Shown piece by piece: positions 42,427 through 49,790 of a DNA stretch of 64,000 bases. Source of the stretch: JAWXUK01 sp044432725 (GTDB lineage Bacteria; Bacillota; Clostridia; Oscillospirales; Oscillospiraceae); NCBI GenBank assembly GCA_044432725.1, contig JAWXUL010000002.1, positions 1-64,000 of the forward strand, in the 5' to 3' direction. The notes under the pieces were generated by a model. That model saw only the letters and a list, made by a program, of their open reading frames with translations. It was not told the origin of the DNA and made no database searches. Made by a program: the position numbers and the translations under genes. Each line of letters starts with the position of its first letter. The stretch's first letter is position 1.

Positions 42427-43953
42427 CTAATAGTAATTTCTTTTGAATATATCACTGATTCTTCCTCCTTGGACCCACAAGGCTAGGCTATATAAACCCA
42501 CAGCAATCACCACTGTGACTGGCAAGCGTAAGTATAACCCAATCCCCGAATCTTCCATCACTTGGTATAATAAATTACAAGTGAGGGACATAAGCAATGC
42601 CGAGAGCAAAGGGGCTGTGAGCCACGAGAAGAGTGCTGGTGTGGTTTTCGTCAGTCGTAGCACCCAATAGCCTTGAAATAAGGTATGAAATCCTGATAAA
42701 AACAACAATCCTAGGACAAAGCCCTCCAGACCCCAACGTGGCACCAGAATCAAGGTAAAGAGTAGCTGAGTCCCTCCAGAAAAAAGGCTGAGGAGTGCTG
42801 TCACAGTCTGTTTACCGATTCCATTTAATATAGCGAACAAGGTGGATTGATAGCTGGAAAATGCCGAAGCAATCGCCAGTGGTAAGAGATATTCCCCCAC
42901 TCGCTCATCAGAAAAGAGCAGTACCCCCACATCTCCCCCCACCACTGCCAAAAGCCCCATGGCAGGTAGCATGGTCACTGACACACAGAGGAGCGCTTTG
43001 TGGGTTCTGCGGCGTATCTCTCCCCAACGTCCCAAAGCAAGAGAGCGTGCTTGACGAGGAATCAAAACCAAATTCAAAGCCCCCAATAGAACAGTTGGCA
43101 AGCCCAACATGGGGAGGGTCATGCCACAAAGGACACCAAAACTGGACATGGCAAGAGATCGCTCCATTCCTCCCTCCACCAAAAGACGGGGAATCAACGA
43201 GGCATTGGCGGCTCCCATCAAAGTACCCAATAATGCTGAAGCGCCCACAGGGACAGCGATACCTCCCATCTGGAACACAAGTCTTTCTGGTAACTTTTGT
43301 TTCACTAATTTCCATTTTTTTCGCTGTCTATGATACAAAATCACCAAGGTGACTCCTGAAAAAATCTCGCAAACTACCATCCCCAACACAATCAAGCCCA
43401 CTTGCCTCTCTGGATAGGTAGGAAAAAGAAAGAGAAGTCCTAGGACTGCCAGAGTCCGGACGAATTGCTCTAAAAATTCTGTCAAAGCCGGTGGTTTCAC
43501 CTGTCCTGAGCCGTAGAAATAATGTTTGTAGATATTCTCTAAGCCTGTTAGAAAGGTACAGGGCAGAAGCAATAAAATCCCCAACTGGGTTCTGGCATCT
43601 CCCAAAAGTACCACAGATATTTCATCACTGAAAGATAGCACCACGATGGACACAGGAATCAGGCAGAGGACAAAAAGGAATGTCGCCCAATTTAAAGTCG
43701 CCACCACAGCAGATTTATCATTTTTCGCCAGAAAAAGTGCTGTCAAATGGGCTGTTGCAGCTGTAACCCCTACTGCTGTCAAGGCGACAAGCACAGAATA
43801 AACAGGCATTAACAGCTGATACAGCCCCATAATCTCTGCCCCCACCATACGAGACAAGGCAACACGATATAAAAATGCAAGCCCCTGTGACAAAAGCCCC
43901 ATCACTGTGAGAAATAAGGCACTTTTACCAGCAGAATCTGCAAATTCTTCCAT
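42427..43953 (-). CDS. SpoVB/Wzx-like polysaccharide or lipid flippase (MVF/MATE superfamily)
   Basis: About 508 residues with some 14 membrane helices. The opening SALFLTVMGLLSQGLAFLYRVALSRMVGAEIMGLYQLLMPVYSV is typical of SpoVB/YtgP-type proteins of the oligosaccharidyl-lipid flippase superfamily. SpoVB is needed for spore cortex synthesis; YtgP/MurJ homologues flip lipid II. Which role applies cannot be read here, though the organism sporulates. ATG 43953 is used; a TTG three codons earlier is also possible. Confidence 0.85.
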   Translation of the reverse strand: MEEFADSAGKSALFLTVMGLLSQGLAFLYRVALSRMVGAEIMGLYQLLMPVYSVLVALTAVGVTAATAHLTALFLAKNDKSAVVATLNWATFLFVLCLIPVSIVVLSFSDEISVVLLGDARTQLGILLLLPCTFLTGLENIYKHYFYGSGQVKPPALTEFLEQFVRTLAVLGLLFLFPTYPERQVGLIVLGMVVCEIFSGVTLVILYHRQRKKWKLVKQKLPERLVFQMGGIAVPVGASALLGTLMGAANASLIPRLLVEGGMERSLAMSSFGVLCGMTLPMLGLPTVLLGALNLVLIPRQARSLALGRWGEIRRRTHKALLCVSVTMLPAMGLLAVVGGDVGVLLFSDERVGEYLLPLAIASAFSSYQSTLFAILNGIGKQTVTALLSLFSGGTQLLFTLILVPRWGLEGFVLGLLFLSGFHTLFQGYWVLRLTKTTPALFSWLTAPLLSALLMSLTCNLLYQVMEDSGIGLYLRLPVTVVIAVGLYSLALWVQGGRISDIFKRNYY

Positions 43954-44043
43954 CTCTTCCAAAGAAACAACCCCTTTTTTTCAGCTGAGTCTAGCATATG
44001 AAGTGAAAGAGAGAGTTATGAAAAAAATGACGAAAAATTTTCC

Positions 44044-44072
44044 TTGACATTTTTCTACTTCTATAGTATACT
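44044..44072 (+). promoter_or_regulatory. Sigma-A promoter of rpsO
   Basis: TTGACA (44044-44049), 17 bases, TATACT (44067-44072). The leader of about 115 nt before rpsO is unassigned; S15 often represses its own mRNA, and a leader of this size could hold the binding site, but I cannot identify one with confidence. Confidence 0.85.
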
Positions 44073-44195
44073 TGTTTTTGCTAGCTGTGAAAATCAGTGG
44101 CAAGATTCATTCCTTTGGCTTGGTTTTGGGATATTCCACAAGAATCGCTCCCCATTACTCAGCTGATTGGAACATATTTGAAAGGTGGAACACAC

Positions 44196-44462
44196 ATGAT
44201 TCGTAAAGATGAAAAAACCACGGTGATCGAAGCAAACCGTACCCATGAAAAGGACACAGGCTCTCCAGAAGTGCAAATTGCAATTCTGACTGCTCGTATC
44301 ACCGAACTGACAGACCATCTCCGTATTCACAAACAAGACAACCACTCCCGTCGTGGTCTGTTAAAAATGGTAGGTCGCCGTCGTAAAATGCTTGATTATT
44401 TAGCAAAGAAAGACATTGAACGCTATCGTGCTATCATCGCAAAACTGGGTATTCGTAAGTAA
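44196..44462 (+). CDS. rpsO: 30S ribosomal protein S15
   Basis: 88 residues, standard length: the start MIRKDEKTTVIEANRTHEKD, then TGSPEVQIAILTARITELTDHL and HSRRGLLKMVGRRRKMLDYL. Primary binder of the 16S central domain. Start ATG 44196 after AAAGGTGG; the frame is open further upstream but that part is leader. rpsO-pnp is a conserved bacterial pair. Confidence 0.98.
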   Translation: MIRKDEKTTVIEANRTHEKDTGSPEVQIAILTARITELTDHLRIHKQDNHSRRGLLKMVGRRRKMLDYLAKKDIERYRAIIAKLGIRK

Positions 44463-44477
44463 TTTTAGAGTAACCTT

Positions 44478-44508
44478 GGGTAGTACAGAATTCTGTGCTA
44501 CCCTTTTT
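44478..44508 (+). terminator. Terminator between rpsO and pnp
   Basis: GGGTAGTACAG pairs with CTGTGCTACCC (one G-T pair) around AATT, then five T's. In other bacteria the equivalent rpsO terminator is leaky, feeding pnp. Confidence 0.85.
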
Positions 44509-44561
44509 CTTTTAAAAGCTTCTAAAATGATTTAAGTACCACGTGATTTACAAAGAATTCA

Positions 44562-44640
44562 GAGAAACATTTTTAGCAGTTGAAGCTGTGCCCTTGTCTA
44601 TCGGACATAGCTTCAAGTGCTAAAGAAGTAAGTGTTTCTC
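44562..44640 (+). promoter_or_regulatory. Long imperfect hairpin in the pnp leader
   Basis: Three nested paired segments: GAGAAACA (44562-44569) with TGTTTCTC (44633-44640), TTTAGCA (44572-44578) with TGCTAAA (44618-44624), and TTGAAGCTGTG (44580-44590) with CATAGCTTCAA (44606-44616). A small TGTC/GACA stem can form at the tip. It ends about 15 bases before the pnp AGGAGG. In E. coli a long leader stem is cut by RNase III and then bound by PNPase for autoregulation; this looks like an analogue. Confidence 0.7.
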
Positions 44641-44668
44641 TTTTTTCATATTAAAAGGAGGACATACT

Positions 44669-46789
44669 ATGTCAACAATTATCAACAAAAAAGATTTTTC
44701 TGGTAACAAAAAATTTGAAACCACCATCGCTGGTCGCCCCTTTTCTTTGGAAGTGGGCAAATTAGCAGAGCTTGCCAATGCAGCTGCCTTGGTGAAATAT
44801 GGTGACACCACCATTATGGTGGCGATCACTGCGGCTTCTCGCCCCCGTGACGGCATCGACTTTTTCCCCATGTCTGTAGATTTTGAAGAAAAACTTTATG
44901 CTGTGGGACGTATCCCTGGTTCTTTCATGCGTCGAGAAGGTCGCCCCTCTACCCCAGCTGTCCTTGCCAGTCGCTTGATTGACCGTCCCATTCGTCCTTT
45001 GTTCCCTTATGATTTCAGAAATGATGTGGCGATTACCTGTACTGTTATGGCAATGGACTATGATTGCTCCCCAGAAGTGGCATCTATGATTGGGGTCAGT
45101 GCTTGTCTTGCTTATTCTGATATTCCTTGGAATGGTCCAATCGGCTGTTTAGAGGTTGGTTATGTGGAAAACGAAATCGTTATGAACCCAACTTCTGCAC
45201 AAAAAGCTGTGTCTCGTATGGATGTCACTGTGGCTGCCACCAAAGAAAAAGTTGTCATGATCGAAGCAGGGGCTGACCAAATTGATGATGATATCATGTA
45301 CGAAGCCATTGTAAAGGCGCATGAAGAAATCAAAGATCAAGTGGACTTTATCAACAAAATGGTTGCTGAAATCGGTAAAGAGAAAATGGAATATCCCCAC
45401 GCTGATTTCAACCAAGAATTATTTGACGACATCGTTTCTTCTACGATGGACCAAGCCAAAGAAGCCATGGACACAGATGACAAAAATGTTCGTGAAGTGC
45501 GTTGGAATGCTTTGGTTGATAAATGGCATGAACTTTTCTTGGAAAAATATCCTGATATGGATCAATATTTAGATGAAATCACATATAAATTCCAAAAGAA
45601 AATTGTGAAAGCATGGCTTTTAGAAGGACATCGTGTGGACGGCCGTCAAAAGAACGAAATTCGTCCTCTGGCTGCAGAAGTTGGGGTCTTACCTCGTGTC
45701 CATGGAACAGGACTATTTTCTCGTGGACAAACTCAATGCCTATCCATCGCTACTTTGAATACTCTGTCTGCTTCTCAAAAACTAGATACCATTTGGGAAG
45801 AAACAGAAGCTCGCTACTTGCATCATTACAACTTCCCTCCTTACTCTGTGGGTGAAGCAAGAAACGCCAGAGCCACCAACCGCCGTGAATATGGTCACGG
45901 TGCACTAGCAGAACGTGCTTTGTCCTATGTCTTGCCTTCTCAAGCAGATTTCCCCTATGCCATTCGTGTGGTTTCCGAGATTTTGTCTTCCAATGGCTCC
46001 ACTTCTCAAGCCGCCATCTGTGGTTCTACCCTTGCACTGATGGATGCTGGTGTTCCCATTTCTGATCCTGTGGCCGGTATTTCTTGTGGTTTGATTCAAG
46101 ATGACCAAGGTGGATTCACTACTTTTATTGACATCCAAGGGGTGGAAGATTTCCACGGAGAAATGGACTTTAAAGTTGCTGGTACTAAAAATGGTATCAC
46201 TGCCATTCAAATGGACTTGAAAAATGACGGCTTGACTCACGCAATCATCAGAGAAGCATTGGACACCACCAAAGAAGCTCGTTTTGCAATTTTGGATGAA
46301 ATTATGTTACCATGCATCAACAAACCTCGTTCTGATGTTTCTGAGTTTGCACCTAAAATGACAAAAATCAAAATTGACGCTGACAGAATCCGTGAAGTCA
46401 TTGGTGCTGGTGGTAAAGTGATTCAAAAAATCACAGCTGAGTCTGGTGCGAAAATTGATATTGAAGATGACGGCACCATCTATATCGCTGGGGTGGATAA
46501 AAGCTCTTGCGATGCAGCGAAGAAAATGATTGAAACCATCATCTTTGTCCCTGAAATTGGTCAAAACTACTATGGTAAAGTGGTTCGTATCATGCAATTT
46601 GGTGCTTTTGTGGAGCTTGCTCCTGGGAAAGACGGCATGGTTCACATTTCCAAGCTTGCCAAACAACGTGTGGAAAAAGTAGAAGATGTCATCAATTTAG
46701 GGGATATGATTTGGGTGAAGGTTGTGGAAATCGACGACCGTGGCAGAGTAAACTTATCTTATAAAGATGCAGAACCTCAACAACAATGA
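44669..46789 (+). CDS. pnp: Polyribonucleotide nucleotidyltransferase (PNPase)
   Basis: A 706-residue phosphorolytic 3'-5' exoribonuclease. Two RNase PH domains (about 10-210 and 315-540), a KH domain with REVIGAGGKVIQKITAESGAKIDIEDDG near 565-590 and an S1 domain at the C-terminus (YYGKVVRIMQFGAFVELAPGKDGMVHISKLA). The phosphate site GSTSQAAICGSTLALMDAGVP is intact. AGGAGG precedes the ATG. Confidence 0.98.
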   Translation: MSTIINKKDFSGNKKFETTIAGRPFSLEVGKLAELANAAALVKYGDTTIMVAITAASRPRDGIDFFPMSVDFEEKLYAVGRIPGSFMRREGRPSTPAVLASRLIDRPIRPLFPYDFRNDVAITCTVMAMDYDCSPEVASMIGVSACLAYSDIPWNGPIGCLEVGYVENEIVMNPTSAQKAVSRMDVTVAATKEKVVMIEAGADQIDDDIMYEAIVKAHEEIKDQVDFINKMVAEIGKEKMEYPHADFNQELFDDIVSSTMDQAKEAMDTDDKNVREVRWNALVDKWHELFLEKYPDMDQYLDEITYKFQKKIVKAWLLEGHRVDGRQKNEIRPLAAEVGVLPRVHGTGLFSRGQTQCLSIATLNTLSASQKLDTIWEETEARYLHHYNFPPYSVGEARNARATNRREYGHGALAERALSYVLPSQADFPYAIRVVSEILSSNGSTSQAAICGSTLALMDAGVPISDPVAGISCGLIQDDQGGFTTFIDIQGVEDFHGEMDFKVAGTKNGITAIQMDLKNDGLTHAIIREALDTTKEARFAILDEIMLPCINKPRSDVSEFAPKMTKIKIDADRIREVIGAGGKVIQKITAESGAKIDIEDDGTIYIAGVDKSSCDAAKKMIETIIFVPEIGQNYYGKVVRIMQFGAFVELAPGKDGMVHISKLAKQRVEKVEDVINLGDMIWVKVVEIDDRGRVNLSYKDAEPQQQ

Positions 46790-47450
46790 GGATAGGAACG
46801 ATTTAGACAGTGTCTTTGTTCATCGAGAAACAGAATTCAAAGATACATTGGCACTGTCTATGTTCCAAAAATATCAGTCTTCTTCTGTGTGGCTTGTTTT
46901 GATTCTGGTGATTGCTATGTGTTATCTATGGCAACAGAGACGAGAACATTTCCCAGAAGAAGGCTTTACTTTGTTTCATGGCAACAATCAAATTGTTTAT
47001 CAAGGTACTTCCCTCTATTTTCACTATTTTGGAGGAAATCTAGAACTTTTCCACGCTCCAGAGGATAAAGGCAGTGAAAAAGTTATCACCTACCAACTCT
47101 GGTTCCATGACCAAATCAGAAGCGAGGAAGAAAAAGAATTTGTACCTCTGGAAGGTGTGGATTATTATTTGATTGCACAAACTGCTTTCTTTCCTTACAA
47201 TAGTCCTGTCATTCCCAGTTTTAACACCATGATTTTGAATTATTCTTGGTTTATATTCTTTTTGGCTGGAATTATGTTCACCTTTGCCCCTCGTTTGGGT
47301 ATTTTCCTCATGGCACCCTTGGGATTTTGGATTGTCAGGGGAAAGGGAATCCAAGAAGTGAAGTATGACGCTGAAGAAAAGTATTGGATTGGTGGCTTGA
47401 TCTTCTTTGCTTGCTCTTTTGCTCTCTTTATTCGTCAAAATATTGTGTAA
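46767..47450 (+). CDS. Unknown membrane protein, 227 aa, overlapping pnp
   Basis: Not recognised. One helix near residues 38-56 (SSVWLVLILVIAMCYLWQQ), an external-type domain of about 90 residues, then three C-terminal helices (about 150-172, 175-192 and 207-224). The ATG at 46767 lies inside the pnp end (23-base overlap, different frame) with only a weak ribosome-binding site. A start at the internal ATG 46860 is conceivable but would cut close to the first helix. Probably coupled to pnp. A terminator follows at once. Confidence 0.65.
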   Translation: MQNLNNNEDRNDLDSVFVHRETEFKDTLALSMFQKYQSSSVWLVLILVIAMCYLWQQRREHFPEEGFTLFHGNNQIVYQGTSLYFHYFGGNLELFHAPEDKGSEKVITYQLWFHDQIRSEEEKEFVPLEGVDYYLIAQTAFFPYNSPVIPSFNTMILNYSWFIFFLAGIMFTFAPRLGIFLMAPLGFWIVRGKGIQEVKYDAEEKYWIGGLIFFACSFALFIRQNIV

Positions 47451-47485
47451 AAACCCTGTAAAAACTTAGTTTTTACAGGGTTTTT
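47449..47485 (+). terminator. Intrinsic terminator after the pnp run
   Basis: AAAACCCTGTAAAAAC pairs perfectly with GTTTTTACAGGGTTTT around TTA. It is A-rich on the left and T-rich on the right, so it could act in both directions, though the minus-strand M20 gene ends at 47534. Confidence 0.9.
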
Positions 47486-47533
47486 ATTTTTGTTACTCTT
47501 ATCTCAAAGCGAAAAAGAGTATAACAAATCGTA

Positions 47534-48646
47534 TTAAATCATTAATCGATAACATAATTCAGCGGCAAGTTCCATCTCAGAAATGATTAGCTCTTCTTGA
47601 ATGGTATGGACTTTTTCCATGCCGATTGCCACGTTGATGGTTGGAATCCCATAGGCATTTAGAACATTGGCATCAGAGCCTCCGCCAGAACCAATACATT
47701 TTCCTTCTCTCCCTAATTCTGTACAAATTCTAAGGGCATCTGCCACAATAGCAGAGGTTTCTGGTATATTGAAGGCAGTGTAAGAGGATTGCAAGGTCAT
47801 TTCATAGCAAGCCCCTCTTTTTTCACAGGCTTCTTTCACGCAGTTTTCCACTTTTTCACAATGGGATTTTAATTTATCGTTGTCACGACTTCGCACCTCT
47901 AAAATTAAAGTTGCTTGGTCGCAAACAATATTGGTTGGGGACTCTGCCATAAAAGTACCGATATTGGCTGTGGTTTCCTCATCTATTCTTAATAATTCCA
48001 TATGGGCGACAGCTTCAGCCCCCACTTGGATGGCAGAAATCCCAGTTTCAGGGGCAATACCAGCATGGGCTGTTTTTCCGTGAATCGTAAAAGTCAGGCG
48101 ATTTTGCCCAGGGGCGATGGTGGTGATATTTTCCATAGTCCCACCAGAATCAAGAACCACTCCTCTTTTTGACTGGAGCAAGGAGCAATCAAAAGCCTTT
48201 GCCCCCACCAAGCCTACTTCTTCTCGCACGGTAAACAGAATTTCTATTCTTGGGTGGTCTGCCACGGATTTGGCACAAATCAAAGCTTCCATAATGGCAG
48301 CGATCCCAGCTTTGTCGTCCCCACCGAGAATGGTGTCACCTTCTGAACGCACTCTGCCATCTTCGCAGACAATAGGGCGAATATTCTTCCCTGGGATGAC
48401 TGTATCCATATGGGAAGAAAATAAAATCCCTTCCTTCTGGCTGTCACCTTCTAATACTCCCAGAATATTGCATCCATTGGTGCCTGCTGATTCCGGAAGA
48501 GGTTCTGTTCTTACAGACAGTCCCAATTCTCTCAATTCTTCTGTCAAAAGGAGCGTCATTTCTTTTTCGTTCCCTGTCTCACTATCGATGGTCACATAGC
48601 GACAAAATCTTTTTAATAGAGCTTCTTTATCAATATGGAATGTCAT
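47534..48646 (-). CDS. M20-family metallopeptidase (PepT-like)
   Basis: 370 residues. Metal ligands and catalytic residues lie in SSHMDTVIPG (His, Asp), GDDKAG (bridging Asp), REEVGLVGA (general base and ligand Glu), VVLDSGG and the last His in VHTIQEE. The dimerisation domain covers about 180-290. It fits the PepT-like M20 subfamily; tripeptide or other aminoacylase-type substrates are likely, and the exact substrate is unknown. Cytosolic. The ATG follows AAGGTAAG, within reach of a duplicated purine tract. Confidence 0.88.
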   Translation of the reverse strand: MTFHIDKEALLKRFCRYVTIDSETGNEKEMTLLLTEELRELGLSVRTEPLPESAGTNGCNILGVLEGDSQKEGILFSSHMDTVIPGKNIRPIVCEDGRVRSEGDTILGGDDKAGIAAIMEALICAKSVADHPRIEILFTVREEVGLVGAKAFDCSLLQSKRGVVLDSGGTMENITTIAPGQNRLTFTIHGKTAHAGIAPETGISAIQVGAEAVAHMELLRIDEETTANIGTFMAESPTNIVCDQATLILEVRSRDNDKLKSHCEKVENCVKEACEKRGACYEMTLQSSYTAFNIPETSAIVADALRICTELGREGKCIGSGGGSDANVLNAYGIPTINVAIGMEKVHTIQEELIISEMELAAELCYRLMI

Positions 48647-48655
48647 ATCTTACCT

Positions 48656-48693
48656 TCTTTCTTTCCTTGAAAAATCTTTCTTTCCTTAAAAAA
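48656..48693. repeat. 19-bp tandem duplication before the M20 gene
   Basis: TCTTTCTTTCCTTGAAAAA (48656-48674) is followed at once by TCTTTCTTTCCTTAAAAAA (48675-48693), 18 of 19 identical. On the minus strand each copy gives an AAGGAAAGAAAGA tract just upstream of the M20 ribosome-binding site, so slippage here could change expression. Confidence 0.7.
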
Positions 48694-48792
48694 ATCAATT
48701 TTTAGCTGTTTGATCACTGTTCTGAAGTAAAAGTAATCCCTCATCCTCCTTTTCTTCGATCAAGGCAAAGGAGTTTTTTGGTATCCCCCACA

Positions 48793-48969
48793 AAATGCTG
48801 TCAACTTAAGAACCCTCTCAGTCAGCTAACGCTGACAGCTCTCCCAGAGGGAGAGCCAAAATACTTCTTTCAGAAAGCTTCTTCGGGTTCCCTTGCCTAT
48901 CCCTTGGGGAGAGGTGCCGCTCGCAGGTGGCGGAGAGGGCAAGGAAAAATCCTTAATTGGCAGTATTGG
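48793..48969. mobile_element. MITE-like element, 177 bp, with 9-bp target duplication
   Basis: TCCCCCACA occurs on both sides (48784-48792 and 48970-48978), consistent with a 9-bp target-site duplication. The element ends match as imperfect inverted repeats: AATGCTGTCAACTTAAG at the left and, reversed, AATACTGCCAATTAAGG at the right. Inside are nested stems (GTCAGC/GCTGAC, CTCTCCC/GGGAGAG and a longer arm CTTGCC/GGCAAG). It encodes nothing. Highly similar structured repeats are, from memory, widespread in Oscillospiraceae genomes. The rest of the gap 48647-49095 shows no gene. Confidence 0.7.
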
Positions 48970-49095
48970 TCCCCCACAGAATCAGTCTAGAAATAGTCTA
49001 CAGGATTTTTGCTAGAAAGTCAAGGGAACATGGAAAGAAAAGAATGATTTCCCTGTCTAACATACTAATACAAGCAGTTATATCTATAGAAATTA

Positions 49096-49698
49096 TTACT
49101 TATTAAATTTTAAAGAGAGGTTCCATGAGATAAAATATTCTAACATTAAGATTAAAATCGTCCACAGAAAACGTGGTACTGTCCAAAATGTTTGTATACT
49201 ATTTGTTATATTATTATAGTTTATCACAAACAACGAGAGCCCTGTGAGAAGAAATAAGAAAAACCAGTTTTTCCCTTTCTTTATCCCCATAGAATAAAAA
49301 AGGGGTACAGCAAGAAAAAGAAGAAAGAAAGCTAAGACAGTGGCAGTGATGAGAGCAAAAAATCCAAGATGAATGGGGGCAAAAATCTCCCATACCATCA
49401 AAATCATTAAATTTACCAAAGTAGCCAATGTCCCTAGAGCGACTGCAAATTGATATCGCCCTTTCACAGTGGATCTGTGCCAAGTTTCTCCCTCTTCCTT
49501 TTCTTCCCTTTCTGTAAAAAGACCTAAGGGTGCCAAAATCATCAAGATTTGTCCCATAGCCACGGCAAGCCACAGGGGAAATATTTTCAGACACGCCAAA
49601 CACCAGTAGAAAGCCATCAGCTTTCCATAAGTTTTTAATTTATCCTTTATCTCTATATACTCCATGTATAGAGTTCCTATTTCATTACTATTTTTCAT
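49096..49698 (-). CDS. Unknown polytopic membrane protein, 200 aa
   Basis: Not recognised. Two helices near the N-terminus (about 30-65), two in the middle (about 90-140) and two or more at the C-terminus, joined by short charged loops (TEREEKEEGETWHRS). Starts with an amphipathic segment. The ATG 49698 has GGAGGGAC before it, the TTG four codons earlier does not. The AT content is higher than in neighbours, especially at both ends. Lies between the MITE and the YhaN-like gene. A permease-like function is possible but unsupported. Confidence 0.7.
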   Translation of the reverse strand: MKNSNEIGTLYMEYIEIKDKLKTYGKLMAFYWCLACLKIFPLWLAVAMGQILMILAPLGLFTEREEKEEGETWHRSTVKGRYQFAVALGTLATLVNLMILMVWEIFAPIHLGFFALITATVLAFFLLFLAVPLFYSMGIKKGKNWFFLFLLTGLSLFVINYNNITNSIQTFWTVPRFLWTILILMLEYFISWNLSLKFNK

Positions 49699-49756
49699 TT
49701 GTCCCTCCAAAGCTTTTTCTCCTTAACCATCAATGAAAGTATCCCCACAAATGGGC

Positions 49757-49787
49757 GAAAAAAAACACCGAATCAAATTCGGTGTTT
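49757..49787 (-). terminator. Intrinsic terminator of the yhaO-yhaN pair
   Basis: AAACACCGAAT pairs with ATTCGGTGTTT around a three-base loop; on the minus strand a run of eight or nine T's follows. It is just after the stop of the YhaN-like gene. Confidence 0.9.
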
Positions 49788-49790
49788 GTT

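Noticed and set aside
44073..44195. Extension of rpsO to an upstream ATG at 44097
   Set aside because: S15 length is highly conserved (88-89 residues) and ATG 44196 has the ribosome-binding site; the upstream part is leader RNA.
48793..48969. CRISPR-like or structured ncRNA interpretation of the repeat
   Set aside because: There is a single unit with terminal inverted repeats and flanking duplication, which fits a MITE; no spaced direct repeats occur anywhere in the window.
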